Position numbers and translations under genes: made by a program
Assembly: GCA_024509875.1 (NCBI GenBank)
Contig: JAMPIV010014151.1
Coordinates: forward strand, 186,001 to 250,000
Reading direction: 5' to 3'
Source: Oreohelix idahoensis
Taxonomy: Eukaryota > Mollusca > Gastropoda > Stylommatophora > Oreohelicidae
DNA length: 64,000 bases
The notes under the pieces: model-generated
Told to the model about the DNA's origin: nothing
Seen by the model: only the letters and a program-made list of their open reading frames with translations
The model's database searches: none
Shown here: piece after piece, positions 35,698 through 46,555 of the stretch
Numbering within the stretch: position 1 is the first letter of the stretch
Layout of the letters: each line of letters opens with the position of its first letter

Positions 35698-36088
35698 TTC
35701 TGGATGCACAACTATTGGGGTTAGGCAGTCACTCATAGATCCTTCTCATTCTACAGGCAAAGTAGTCAAATGCGTAACATTTGGCGGCACCATAGAGAAA
35801 TACTCTACCGCTATCATTAGGATTGCTACTCCTTTCTTCACAGGAGATGTACACGCATGTCTTTTGCCGAATCCGATCGCTGATCTTATCATCGGTCGCA
35901 TTCACGGAGTCAAAGAATGCACTCCGGAGCAAATTTCCGTTTGGGAAAATCAAAATATGCAATCTGCTAATGCGGTAGTCACTAGAGCTCAAGCTCTCAA
36001 TATGCCTGAAACTTCATCTATTGAAGATAATGAAGTGCATAACCAAGATGATCCCTTGGTAATTTCTCGTGACTCGTTTATAAAATAA
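35669..36088 (+). CDS. E1 aspartic protease
   Basis: Retropepsin-like domain that would mature Gag and Pol. The catalytic motif is DSG (YFFDSGCTTIGV, at about 35690-35725) and the hydrophobic-Gly motif is LIIGR (about 35885-35899). It overlaps the end of Gag by 29 bases in the +1 frame, so expression would need a +1 shift at the T-run and TGA, or the T-run carries an extra base. The frame ends at an in-frame TAA (36086-36088). The same frame stays open beyond it into the integrase, so the stop is either suppressed or a nonsense mutation. Confidence 0.85.
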   Translation: MTIQSQYFFDSGCTTIGVRQSLIDPSHSTGKVVKCVTFGGTIEKYSTAIIRIATPFFTGDVHACLLPNPIADLIIGRIHGVKECTPEQISVWENQNMQSANAVVTRAQALNMPETSSIEDNEVHNQDDPLVISRDSFIK

Positions 36089-37762
36089 CAAGAAGAAGAT
36101 CCGACTCTTAAGAAATTCTTCACTCTTGTAACGAAAGGTGATCCGAATAAAGATTCAAATTGTAAATCTTGGATTACAATGAAGAATGGCGTACTTGTAC
36201 GTATGGTGCAAGACTCCACTAAGTCAAGTCATTCTCAGATTCTTGTACCCAAGAATTTGAGAGTTAAGATCTTACAACATGCACACGACTCTCAGTGTGC
36301 TGGTCACATGGGTTTTTCCCGTACAAAGTCAAGAGTTCTTGCGGCTTTCTTTTGGCCTTTTGTGAACAAGGACATACGGATCTATTGTCGATCCTGTAAA
36401 GTATGTCAAGAAGTCAAATCCAAAGGTCCTCGTCATGCTGCGCCTATTCAGGCTGCAGATATTCCTATTCGTCCATTCCAGAAAATGGCGATAGACATCA
36501 TTGGTCCATTCAAGATCAAATCTGCTAGAGGACATCAGTTTATCTTAACGTGTGTAGACATGTGCACACGTTGGCCAGAGGCTATCCCTCTAAAGAGCAT
36601 TACTACCGCTGACATTGCAGATGCTCTTTGGCTTATATTTTCTCGGCTGGGATTCCCCGGAGAAATATTATCAGATCATGGCACCCAACTGATATCGGAT
36701 ACCATGTCTCAAGTAATGTCTACTCTACAGATAGAGAGATCTTTGAGTAGCATCTATCATCCTATGTCCAATGGGATGGTCGAGCGACTAAATAGAACAC
36801 TTAAGAACTTATTAGGGAAGATAACTGAGGATCATCCTCAAGATTGGGATAGGGTTTTACCCGCGGCCCTCTTCGCGTACAGAGAGGTCCCCAATGAACA
36901 TACAGGGTTTTCTCCCTTTGAACTTGTCTTTGGCGCGCGACCGCGCGGCCCAATGTCTTTGCTGCATGATCTTATAACAGCTGACAATATTGACGATGAC
37001 ACAAAATCTTCTTACGAGTATGTCATCGCGCTGAGACAGAAGATTATCGAAGCATGCAAATTGGCAACGTCCTCTTCTGAATTTGCTAAGCAGAAGGCAA
37101 GACAATTTGCTAATAAGAAGAGAACTTTACGACAACTTTGTCCTGGTGACAAAGCATTTGTTTTGCTACCTTGTCGTGAAAATAGACTCCTTATTAGTTG
37201 GAAAGGTCCGTACGATATAATATCGAAAATTTCAGATGTTGACTACATCGTCGATATCAACGGGAAGCATAAAACCTTCCACATCAATATGCTTACGGAG
37301 TTCCATGAACGTCCTGACTATCTACAGCCTATTTTCCAGGCAACGGACGATTCTCATGTCAAACATGGTCATTACTCATCACTGTCTGTAATACAGGATG
37401 AGGAAACAAGTTTTTCGGATGTTAATCTTCCGCTTCCAATGATCCCACTTCATTCTAGTGAATCATGGAAAGACGTTACTGTTTCTCCTGATTTGTCTCT
37501 AGGAGAACGGCGACAAGTTTCGTCTATGTTACAAACATTTCAGGATGTCCTCACTGACATCCCTGGACAAACTCATGTCATTGAGCATGACATTGTTCTA
37601 ACTGAACATACTCCAATTAGGGTTAGACCTTATCCTATCCCTATACATTTCCAAACACAGGTTGAAAAGGAGTTGGATGAAATGATAGATTTACAAATAA
37701 TCGAACCATCCACTTCTGCATATTCTTCGCCGATGGTTATTGTTCGAAAAAAAAGACAATAA
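36089..37762 (+). CDS. E1 integrase with GPY/F module, plus start of RT
   Basis: Integrase inserts the element's cDNA into chromosomes. The first ATG after the stop is at 36179; the frame itself is open from 36089. It shows an H2C2 zinc finger (HAHDSQCAGH to CRSCKVC), then the DDE core: D in MAIDIIGPF, D in ILSDHGTQL, E in GMVERLNRTLK. A GPY/F module follows (SWKGPYDIISKISDVDYIVD). The frame then runs directly into the RT N-terminal region (PYPIPIHFQTQVEKELDEMI, STSAYSSPMVIV). It stops at 37762 because an A8 run near 37746 shifts the frame; the E2 copy has a shorter run and reads through. Integrase therefore precedes RT. Confidence 0.93.
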   Translation, partial: QEEDPTLKKFFTLVTKGDPNKDSNCKSWITMKNGVLVRMVQDSTKSSHSQILVPKNLRVKILQHAHDSQCAGHMGFSRTKSRVLAAFFWPFVNKDIRIYCRSCKVCQEVKSKGPRHAAPIQAADIPIRPFQKMAIDIIGPFKIKSARGHQFILTCVDMCTRWPEAIPLKSITTADIADALWLIFSRLGFPGEILSDHGTQLISDTMSQVMSTLQIERSLSSIYHPMSNGMVERLNRTLKNLLGKITEDHPQDWDRVLPAALFAYREVPNEHTGFSPFELVFGARPRGPMSLLHDLITADNIDDDTKSSYEYVIALRQKIIEACKLATSSSEFAKQKARQFANKKRTLRQLCPGDKAFVLLPCRENRLLISWKGPYDIISKISDVDYIVDINGKHKTFHINMLTEFHERPDYLQPIFQATDDSHVKHGHYSSLSVIQDEETSFSDVNLPLPMIPLHSSESWKDVTVSPDLSLGERRQVSSMLQTFQDVLTDIPGQTHVIEHDIVLTEHTPIRVRPYPIPIHFQTQVEKELDEMIDLQIIEPSTSAYSSPMVIVRKKRQ

Positions 37763-38879
37763 CATACGTCTTTGCGTTGACTATCGCAAATTGAATCAAG
37801 TTACGAAGTTCGATGCTGAACCTATGCCTTTACTAGAAGAGCTACTTACTCGTCTTTCTAAATCGCATTTTTTCACTAAACTTGATTTGTCTAAAGGATA
37901 TTGGCAAGTTCCATTATCCGAACGCGCCAAACCTCTTACCGCTTTCTCTACTCCCAGAGGCCTTTTCCAATGGAATTTTATGCCTTTCGGCCTTATGAAC
38001 GCACCAGCTACATTTGTACGCATGATGCGTCGAATCCTATCGTATCGGTCAGATGTCATTGCTTATCTAGACGACATCTGTCTTTTCAGCGATACTTGGG
38101 AAGATCACTATTCAGGGTTAGTTGAATTATTATCAACTCTGCGTGAGTATAACCTGACAGCAAAACCATCTAAAGCTTGTATTGGCTTTAGCGAAATTGC
38201 TTTCTTAGGCCATCGAGTAGGTCACGGTTTCTTGAAGACAGAAGACCATAATATCACTAAGATACTTAACATCTCTATCCCTAGGACTAAAAAGCAAGTG
38301 CGAAGTCTTTTAGGTCTCATACAATTTTATGGACGTTTCATTCCGAATCTGTCCTCTATCATGGCACCTCTCTCTACACTATTAAAGAAAGGGTCGCCTA
38401 ACATGGTTCACTGGTCTCATGAATGCCAATCTTCACTAGAGAAGATCAAAACTATGTTTTCATCACCACCTATTTTAGTGTTACCTACAACAGATAAGAC
38501 ATTTGTTCTTCGTAGTGACGCTTCATCCACTGGGATTGGAGCGGCACTAATGCAAGAGTACTCTGGAACTCTGCATCCTGTAATGTATATATCCAGAAAA
38601 CTTAATGCTGCAGAAAGGAATTACTCGGTTTTAGACCGTGAATTATTGGCAATGGTTTGGTCAATTCTCAAACTCCAAAGATTCCTTCTGGGCGCGCATT
38701 TCGTAGTGGAAACTGACCAAAAAGCTCTTACGGCTATCCAAAGTAAGAACTTGAAGAGCTCGAGATCAACTCGATACGCAATCGCTCTTCAACCTTTTCA
38801 TTTCTCGGTACGAGCTATCCGTGGTTCAGAAAATGTGATGGCGGACATTCTGTCCAGATGCCCACATGATGCCACTTAA
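37740..38879 (+). CDS. E1 reverse transcriptase and RNase H
   Basis: The RT/RNase H part that copies element RNA to cDNA. RT motifs: RLCVDYRKLN, FFTKLDLSKGYWQV, FMPFGLMNAPATF, and the catalytic YLDD in VIAYLDDICLFS, then FLGHRVG. RNase H shows SDASSTGIGAAL (D), LDRELLAMV (E), VETDQKAL (D) and NVMADILSR (D). It terminates at 38879 and is the last coding domain, with no integrase downstream, only 446 non-coding bases before the 3' LTR. Lengths are normal for Ty3/gypsy elements. Confidence 0.95.
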   Translation: MFEKKDNNIRLCVDYRKLNQVTKFDAEPMPLLEELLTRLSKSHFFTKLDLSKGYWQVPLSERAKPLTAFSTPRGLFQWNFMPFGLMNAPATFVRMMRRILSYRSDVIAYLDDICLFSDTWEDHYSGLVELLSTLREYNLTAKPSKACIGFSEIAFLGHRVGHGFLKTEDHNITKILNISIPRTKKQVRSLLGLIQFYGRFIPNLSSIMAPLSTLLKKGSPNMVHWSHECQSSLEKIKTMFSSPPILVLPTTDKTFVLRSDASSTGIGAALMQEYSGTLHPVMYISRKLNAAERNYSVLDRELLAMVWSILKLQRFLLGAHFVVETDQKALTAIQSKNLKSSRSTRYAIALQPFHFSVRAIRGSENVMADILSRCPHDAT

Positions 38880-39325
38880 CTGTTAAATATTGGATCTTTT
38901 TAATATGTATAACTTTACAACAGTTTTTTTTTTGTTTCTTTACTAAGATACACATTTGTAATTTAATAATAGAATGATGGTATCGCTACTTAGCGGTTTA
39001 TTGATGTTAATTCACCGCTGTTCTTTGATGATTGTTTCTTCATAAATCATAAATTTAAGATTATAGTGTGAATTTTTGGTATGCATTGTATAATTACCAG
39101 AATTGTATTATACGTACATCACACCTTCCTGGAAACATTTATTCGTAGAGAAACAATTTCTCTCAGATTTTGAGATATATTCTCACCGGTCATATTAGGA
39201 ATTATAGTTATTCCTGATATTTTCATCTGCGCAGTATTCTTGCGTTGTGAGCCTATTCTACGTTGCTCCTAGATGTATTAAAAAAAAAAATTTTTTTTTT
39301 TTTTTCCCGGGAGGTGTGGTAAGAC
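38880..39325 (+). other. E1 3' non-coding region with polypurine tract
   Basis: Non-coding. It ends with an A10/T-run and a purine-rich GGGAGGTGTGGTAAGA just before the 3' LTR, the probable plus-strand primer. Confidence 0.6.
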
Positions 39326-40896
39326 TGTAAAGGGAAATTTTTACTATCTTGCAATATAATACATTTATATACTTATTATGTTCGCAAATATTTGGTAATC
39401 AAAGTATTTCCTTTTTAAGTGCTTAAGGAGAAGTCATTTTTGAGTTACTTCCCTTGAAAGTAGTTCCGTCATCTTCGATCGGACTCCGCGGACGAGTCTA
39501 GGCCTACTGCGATTTATTCTTTGGCTGGGTAGGAATAGATTGTTCTTGCTTCAGTATATCTATGGCCTGAATTTATACGTAGTGTTTGTATGAGTAGGAC
39601 GAGTCTGTCTTATATATGGATATCTTTACATTTCTAAGTCGAACTATGTTGGTTGTGGCTAGAAAAGGTCAAAGGCTATGCAGCGGAAGTATCGCTAGCA
39701 AGGGGTGTGATTCATGGCTGTCATCCTGTCTGGATGTAGAATTTTGTGGTAGCAGGCCTATCGCCGAAAAAGTGATCTATAAGTCAATGGGGAAAAGTGA
39801 TAGTCATTTAGACATGTTGTATGTACTTTACCCCAGTGTTTATTCTCTTTTGCCAAGGAATGGCAAAGTTATATTTCGCATAGAAAGGTAAAACCACAAT
39901 TTATTATGAACTTGGGCTTCGCCATCGTTGTCGATAAACAGATGCACAGTGGTACTTTTGAAAAGAATATTTATTCAAAGGAAGACGACATTCCTATGTA
40001 TCAACACTAGATTGTATGATATTATTCAATTACCTCTATGAGAGAAGTCATGAAGAAATGAGGACATTTAACGAATGACCAATTTTGGTCTGGGTCCTAT
40101 AGTGAGTGAAACTCACGAGAGAAGAACAGCCATGTTGAAATTCATATACTTTGTATTTATCGAGTGAGAAAAAGGGATGCCTGTACTATCGCTCGATGAA
40201 CCAAGAGATCACTGCTACATGTGAGAACCCATGTCTGGGATTCCTATATCTTTATGGAAAATATATATATTGAACTTTACGTGAAGGGATATTCACTAGA
40301 CGAGGTTAGGTCTAGGATCCTTCCTATATATTGGTTATGGTCTGACGTGCCCAGTCAGTACAGCCAGATGATTTACATGATGGAACTCTGAATGCTTATT
40401 TACGAATGCTCCATTATGATATTTGCCAAGCATGAATGCTAACTTAAGATGATATTCCTGTGATCAACATTATGCTGTCTATGTCGACATTTGTTCCTGT
40501 AACCATACACGTACTGTCCAAGTGTGCGTCCCATTAAATGTTATAAAAAGACCACCGTAGTTCCAGTACTTCTTGAATTCGAACAGTGTGAGTATGAGTG
40601 ATGTACTACCAACCTGTCAACTCTATCGAATCATTCTACCATTCGCGTTCTGACATTCTCATACACACTCATTGTTTACACTCACATTCTTGTCGGAGCC
40701 TCATCACGTTCCATGACAAGATGACCTGTATGACCAAAACTGTGCTGGGTTTAATGAGTTGACAATCGTTACACTTTACTACACCAGTCCCAACATCTAC
40801 ATTTATCAACTGGTGGACATTCACGTCATTTAACAAATAAAGCGTGATTCAACGACTAGTAGCCAGTATGAGTTAACAACTATACAGAGTTTAACA
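39326..40896 (+). repeat. E1 3' LTR
   Basis: 1571 bases, the same length as the 5' LTR, followed by the TATAG target duplication. Confidence 0.95.
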
Positions 40897-40901
40897 TATA
40901 G

Positions 40902-41230
40902 GTACCATTGATGGCAGATGAGGCCTTGCAGAACAGAAATAATAATAGCAGCAACAATAATAATAGTAAATAATAATAATAATTGACAATACACAGGTAA
41001 AAGACAATGCGAATAAATACAAGACAGGATAAAAAAGATTGAATTTGAAGAAATACCACTACAAGATGTGGAATCTTACTAATATCTTTGCTGCGGGATG
41101 GACATTCGGAGTCTGTGGCTCGTATGACTGTCAGTGGTGAAAGCCGAAAGGAAGCCACTGACATGAAAACGGATGTCCTGACCGCAAAACCGGATACAAG
41201 AATGGGATTTTGGGGTGTCGGGACAATGTA
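40902..41230. other. Continuation of the E1 target repeat, AAT-rich
   Basis: Includes an AAT/AGC-rich microsatellite-like tract at about 40940-40985. No gene is recognised. Confidence 0.45.
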
Positions 41231-41322
41231 CGAACGAACGAACGAACTTTATTTTCAAAGGGTTGAGAATTGGGCACGCAGGCCCGTCTGACATTCTGCC
41301 CTTCCTTTCTCTCACCTTTCAT
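41231..41322 (-). repeat. Dispersed GTTC-tailed retroposon end, copy 2
   Basis: Minus-strand copy of the module at 3100-3192, with (GAAC)n at its left edge and closely similar body sequence (TCAAAGGGTTGAGAATTGG). Confidence 0.75.
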
Positions 41323-41580
41323 ACTGAATTCATTTATTCCCATATGCATTTTGCATATCAATGTCAAGGAATTCAACGTTGCAAAGTAAAATAAAATAGC
41401 ACACTCATATTAACATTAACTACTTATAAACATGACATAAAATATGTAGAAAAGTACAAACATCGTCATTAGAACCTACAATTGATATTATAAGAAAAGA
41501 TAATCTGATTAGGGGGGCATGTAATCAAAACTAATAAAGTATTCGAAAAGTGTACGAGACAGGTAGGCTAGGACAGGTCA

Positions 41581-42300
41581 CGGCAGGGGTGAGAAACTGT
41601 GGGTTACACATCCTGGGGATGGGCGAGAGCGGATGGACTGGGGCGGGAAAAGTTGAAACAGCAACGGGAGAGACAGTGCTTTACTCTGGAAGAGAGGATG
41701 GACAGCACAGTGAAGGCGTAGCCATTGTTCTGCAGAAAGGGATGGAGGGGACATTGCTGGAATGGGGGCCCATCGGCGGCAGACTGATGCGATTGGGATT
41801 GAGAGGGAGATTCGCCGGCACTGCAATGGTACGGTGCTACGCACCAGCGAATGATAGCGATGGGGAGGTCGGGGATGAATTCTATCAACAACTGCAGAAA
41901 GAAATGGAGGACACACCTAGATATGATCTTGTTATAGTAATGGGAGACCTCAATGCGAGAGTTGGTACACACAATACATATAATGAGGGAGCAGTGGGAG
42001 GGGGTGCGGCAGCGGAGTGGCAAGCGAGAATGGGGATGGGCTAATAAGTTTCTGTAGCATTAACAACCTGGTCATTGGAGGAACACTTTTCCCACATAGG
42101 GAAATTCACAAGTTAACATGGGAATCACCAAATGGTCGGGATAGAAACCAGATAGACCACATCATGGTTAACGGTAGATGGGGACATGCATTACAAGATG
42201 TGAAGGTAAGAAGAGGTGCAGATGTGGGAAGCGTTCACCATTTAGTGGTAGCAAAGCTGGGGGTGGGGCTGGGAAGAGCTGGACCAGCTGTGGCTGCACG
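41581..42300 (+). pseudogene. LINE endonuclease domain
   Basis: EEP-type nuclease that would nick target DNA. Frame one (to 42044) gives ILGMGESGWTGAGKVE, GGRLMRLGLRGRFAG and LVIVMGDLNARVG. Frame two (from 42017) gives LTWESPNGRDRNQIDHIMVN and DVKVRRGADVGSVHHLV. In the family the last motif is normally SDHH; here the catalytic Asp is Val (an A to T change), so the nuclease would be inactive even without the frameshift near 42030. Confidence 0.85.
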
Positions 42301-42699
42301 GAGGAGGTTTGACGTCAGCAGATTGGGGGACCCCCTTGCCGGAGAGGCTTTTGCGGCCGACATTGAGAGGCGATGTCGGTTTGCCAAGGGCCGGGAGGGG
42401 ACATTGACTGATGATGTGGACCGGAGTTTCGGCACCGTTTCAACGGTATATAGGGAGGGTGCGGATCATGCTTGGGATTCCGGGGGGGGGGGGAGGAGGC
42501 GGGACTGGATGGCACCAGAGGCGCTAGACACCATAGAGATGAGAGGGGAAATGAAGGGAGAGAAAACAGAGGCGAGGTCCCCCGGGTTAAGGCAACTATA
42601 TGGCGGGCGGTGCAGTCGGCTGGACAGGGAGGTTGAACGCCAGGCCCGAGCCAACGGGGGGAATTTCCTGGACGATCTTGCGGAGCAGGCGGGGGGGGG

Positions 42700-44535
42700 G
42701 GGGGGCAGCGCTGGGGGATGGACGGGGCACGGTATACAAAGTGACTGAATTCATCGGCGGAGAACGGGGCGCAAACAATGTTACATTAGTGGGAGATGAG
42801 CGGGGAGGTCTCGTCAGGACAGCGGAGGGACGGAAGGCGGGGTGGGCAGAGCACTTCGGAGAGGCTCTGAACAGGGAGATAGCAGAGACACAGTTGAGTG
42901 TTCCTGGGGCTGAGGGCGATCTGGATGTGGATGCAGACATTCCGCGAGGGGAGGAGGTCGTCACAGCAATCGGGGGGTTAGGGGGCGGTGGGACTCTGGG
43001 CCATGATAGCTTGGATGCAGAGCTGTTTAGGACGGGCCCTGTTTAGGAGGGCGGGGCACCATGAGTGCGGGGGAGTGTTGCGGATTGCCCAAGGGGGGAG
43101 ATCTTTCGGACTGCAATAGTTGGAGTCGCTCTTCTCTGTTCCCAGCGAAATACTGGGCGCGGGTGTGGAGGGCGGGGACGGCACCATCAGAGTGAAACGG
43201 GGGAGTGGTTGTCGGATTGCCCAAGGGGGGAGATCTTTCGGACTGCAATAGTTGGAGAGGAGTCGCTCTTCTCTCGGTTCCCAGCGAAATACTGGGCAGG
43301 ATAGTTATACAGAGAGTTTCAAGGGCGGTGGACTGCAGGCTGGGGAAAGGGCAGGCAGGATTTGGAAAGAGCGGGAGATGTGTGGACCATGTGTTCACTC
43401 TTGGGGGCATTGTGGAGCGGTGCTCGGAGTGGCAGGGACAGCTTTACATGGGTTTTGTTGATTTTGAAAGGGCTTTTGACGGCATACATGGGGACAGTTT
43501 ATGGAAGGTACTGGGGGCTTGTGGAGTTCCAGGCTGCATAGTGTCAATCGTAGAAAGCCTCTGTGCCAACTTTGCGTGTGGTGTTGGGCAGAGCGGCCTG
43601 GCCTTCGGGGTGGGGGCGGGAGTGCGACAGGGATGCCCATTGTCGACCACTCTGTTTTTGGCAGTCGTGGACTGGGTGGTGCGCCGGACGGCGGGAGGCG
43701 GTCCGGGGGGAGTGGGATGGACTGCATTTTCTACGTTGGAGGATCTGGGGTGTGCGGATGACGTTGCACTGCTGGCACGTTCACATCGGCGCGTCCAGGA
43801 GGAAACGGATGGACTTGATGGGTTTGGCCAGCGGGTGGGCTTGGGCATCAGTTTAAGGAAGTCTGGGGTCGTGGCGCTCGGTGTGAGCGGCCCTGGGCCC
43901 ATGTCGGTGGGGAGTCAGCGGCTGGTGCAGACGGATGCCTTCACATGCCTGGGGGGCGTGGTGACACCAGACGGTGGGGCGGGGAGGGGCGTCGGCATCG
44001 GAGTGGGTGGGGCGGGAGCGGCCTTCTTTGGCCTAGGTGACATCTGGGGGTCCTCCCAGTGCAGCACGGGCACAAAGTTAAGATTGTACCGGAGTTGCGT
44101 GCTTTCTGTGCTTCTCTGTGGTGCGGAGTGCTGGAGAGTCGCAGAGAGGGAGATATCAAAATTGTCCTCTTTTCACACAACATGCCTGGGAAGAATTCAC
44201 CGAATCTTTTGGCCGAGTGCCATCGCCAGCCGGGGTCTGCTTGCTCGTGGCAAGCGGGGGGACGTGCGCGCCATCATGGCTGGCGGACGCTGGGGCTGGG
44301 TTGGTCGTGTCCTCGGGGGGACCCCGGTGCCATCACGGGAACAGCTGTGCTTTGGGCCCCTGGGGGGGGGCGACGGAGGGGCCGACCGGAGGCAGCTTGG
44401 CGGAGGGCTGTGGGGGCTGAGATGCAAAGAGTGAACCAGAGTTGGGGCACTGTACGAAGGATGGCCACCGACCGAGCAAAGTGGAATCAATTTGTTGTTG
44501 CCCTACAAGACGCCACTAGGCGTGATGGCCACTGA
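42700..44535 (+). pseudogene. LINE reverse transcriptase and C-terminal region
   Basis: Would prime cDNA synthesis at the nicked target. The linker GWAEHFGEALNREIAE (about 42840) and GHDSLDAELFR (about 43000) precede the RT core in the frame 43205-44434: LPKGGDLSDCNSWRGVALLS, FVDFERAFDGIHGDSLW, VRQGCPLSTTLFLAVVDWV and the catalytic box as CADD (normally YADD or FADD). The C-terminal part shifts frame near 44320 and ends AKWNQFVVALQDATRRDGH at 44535. Many replacements are those produced by A to G (N to S, K to R or G, I to V, T to A, Y to C). Confidence 0.9.
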
Positions 44536-44578
44536 CTGCTTCGACGGTCGGTGGTTAAGGATCGAAGAAGAAGAAGAC

Positions 44579-45075
44579 AGTGTAGATTAGACATCAGTTT
44601 TGTAACAAGTAACATATCACCGCATCATTTCGCTTCACCTAGATTCATTCTCCTATTTAACTACCTACATTATTTATATCTCATCTGTGTTTGTGTGTGT
44701 GTGAATTGTCTTCACCATCATCACGTTGTAATTACTACTAACTCGATATGTGTAGATATTTAATTAATAAACCCAATAACAGTTTGGTGTTTATCTAGTT
44801 CGTCAATGTATCACTCGTGCTGTCTGTGTTAAATATTTACATATAGGGAACATTCTACATTTAGATGAGATTGGGGGCTCTTTCTTTCTTTACTAGGTCT
44901 GAGGACACAAGCTAAGGTCGCGGGGAAATAGAACATAATTTACTAGAAAACTCTATCCAGTGGAAAGCATTCGCATTATCTTCTTCTTGTCCTTATCTCG
45001 AATAGGTCTCTTTCTTTCTTAACGAGCCAATTTCTACTGTTGTAGCTACACCAAGGTCAACTTACGACACATAGT
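44579..45075. other. Gene-less stretch
   Basis: AT-rich, with a short TG run near 44690. Nothing recognised. Confidence 0.4.
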
Positions 45076-45164
45076 GAGAGAGAGAGGAAGGGCAGAATGT
45101 CAGACGGGACTGCCTGCATAATTCCTAACCTTTTGAAAATAAAGTTCGTTGGTTCGTTCGTTCC
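45076..45164 (+). repeat. Dispersed GTTC-tailed retroposon end, copy 3
   Basis: Plus-strand copy, reading GGGCAGAATGTCAGACGGGA through AAAATAAAGTTCG and ending in GTTC/GTTG units. Confidence 0.75.
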
Positions 45165-46230
45165 CTAACACAAATGCAGAAGCAGATACCCATTTACAAC
45201 TGTTCAATAGCAGCTCTTATTTGAGATAGAAAAGTATGTTTCTTTTTTTATATGTGCTGCTGAAATTAGCCCCTTATTATACATCCATTTATTGTGTATT
45301 TCCTGTCTAGCGTTTCTTCTAAAGCCCTCTTCAGAGCTTTATCAAGTTGGCTGACAGACATTAAGTACTCTTGATATTTGTCAACGCTGCATAAGAGTGC
45401 TACTTTCTATTTTTTTTTAAACCAACAAAGATACCCGGCGTTGCACGTATTGAGAAGTCAATACACTTTTATTATGGCTAATAAAGACTCTGTCGCGGCT
45501 TATCTCCCTTTATCTGCCTTATCTGATCCACAAATGGCCCGGCACCGCAGTAAAAGGATGAGTTCTCAAAGGTAGTAACTTTCGCTCAAGATTACTCGTG
45601 GCAATGATGTATATGGGAGGATGGTGCTTCTATTTCAGGGAGCATCACAGGGATTTTTGAATGGCAAGTACAAAAACTGCATCTTTATGTTTATTGTAAA
45701 ATGTGTATTACCTGCCCACATCTGTGAGAAATAAAATATGTGTCACAATGTAACACTTGACTTTATTAATTGAGCCCTCAGCCGATAGAAAATCGTACCT
45801 CATTTAAGTTTTAAGTTTCCTGATATAAGCATCAGGCCACCTCCACTTTCCTCCACCATTTCATTGTCCTCTGATTCCACACATTCCTACAAGACTTCCT
45901 GTCCTGCGCTATCCGTTGAAAATATTTTCATGTCTTCTTTATCTCTTTGATTTATGCCTCCAGTTCTCTTCTTCACATATTTTAATGTCTCCTTAAAGTC
46001 TGTTAACCTGGGGGATATAGAACAAGGACCATCTTGTATTTCTATCATATGCTTATTGCTAGTTTGAAAACCAGGCAACCTGAGTGTCGCGTGAAGTAAG
46101 ACGGTGTGTTATTCAGCGTTACACAAATTCTATACTGTCGAATGGTAGAAGATCATGGATACCCACAAGCAACAAGACTACCCTTAAGGGGTGATTATAG
46201 GAAAGGTAAGTAATCCGATGGACACTATAC
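45165..46230. other. Gene-less stretch
   Basis: No gene is recognised. The minus strand at 45887-46078 has 63 open codons (TDFKETLKYVKKRTGGINQR) that continue past a stop in the same frame, suggesting an old coding fragment, unidentified. Confidence 0.4.
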
Positions 46231-46400
46231 AAAGACTAGTTATTCAGAATAATTCAGTGACGGTCGAGATTTTGCAGACGACCTAGCTCTTCTGTACCAA
46301 AACAGTAACCAGATGCAAAACTGAATTAAAATACTTGACGAGAGGTCACAGCAATGTGGCCTGACTATACACAAGGAGAAAAAAAAGAAAGGGGGGGTGA
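46231..46400 (+). pseudogene. LINE RT fragment with FADD box
   Basis: Short fragment reading DGRDFADDLALLYQNSNQMQ and, after a stop, ILDERSQQCGLTIHKEK: the RT catalytic box (FADD) and the following motif of a LINE. It breaks off at the next tail repeat. Confidence 0.75.
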
Positions 46401-46410
46401 TAAGAATAAA

Positions 46411-46481
46411 TACGAACGAAAGAACTTTACTTTCAAAGGGTAAGAATTGGGCACGTAGGCCCGTCTAACATTCTGCCCTTC

Positions 46482-46549
<68 letters not shown>
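46411..46549 (-). repeat. Dispersed GTTC-tailed retroposon end, copy 4, plus (TC)n
   Basis: Minus-strand tail module at 46411-46484, directly joined to a TC microsatellite at 46482-46549. The module adjoins GA/TC repeats in copies 1, 3 and 4. Confidence 0.8.

Positions 46550-46555
<6 letters not shown>

Larger units (their letters stand above)
31187..40896 (+). mobile_element. E1: full-length Gmr1-like LTR retrotransposon, 9710 bp
   Basis: Two 1571-bp LTRs starting TGTAAAGGG and ending TTTAACA, differing at only three positions seen by eye. The element is flanked by a 5-base target duplication TATAG (31182-31186 and 40897-40901). The interior encodes, in order, Gag, aspartic protease, integrase with zinc finger and GPY/F module, reverse transcriptase and RNase H. 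Sequence motifs are of Ty3/gypsy type but the integrase precedes RT, as in copia elements and in the Gmr1-like group. The coding region is broken by three one- or few-base problems (35697, 36088 and 37750), so this copy may be inactive unless these are recoding sites or assembly errors. Confidence 0.95.
41545..44578 (+). mobile_element. LINE with endonuclease and RT, G-enriched on the sense strand
   Basis: A nearly complete ORF2 of a non-LTR retrotransposon: endonuclease, linker, RT and C-terminal region, ending in a (GAA)n-type tail near 44564-44578. It is spread over at least four frame changes and contains many long G runs (for example near 42481 and 42691). A 132-base-offset local duplication repeats the LPKGGDLSDCNSW-coding stretch (43081 and 43213). 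Relative to its own family many A positions are G; see findings. The clade is not certain (endonuclease-bearing, not R2-like). Confidence 0.9.

Noticed and set aside
41578..44490. Many long open frames on both strands over the LINE
   Set aside because: GC/G-rich DNA has few stop codons; only frames with endonuclease and RT motifs are kept.
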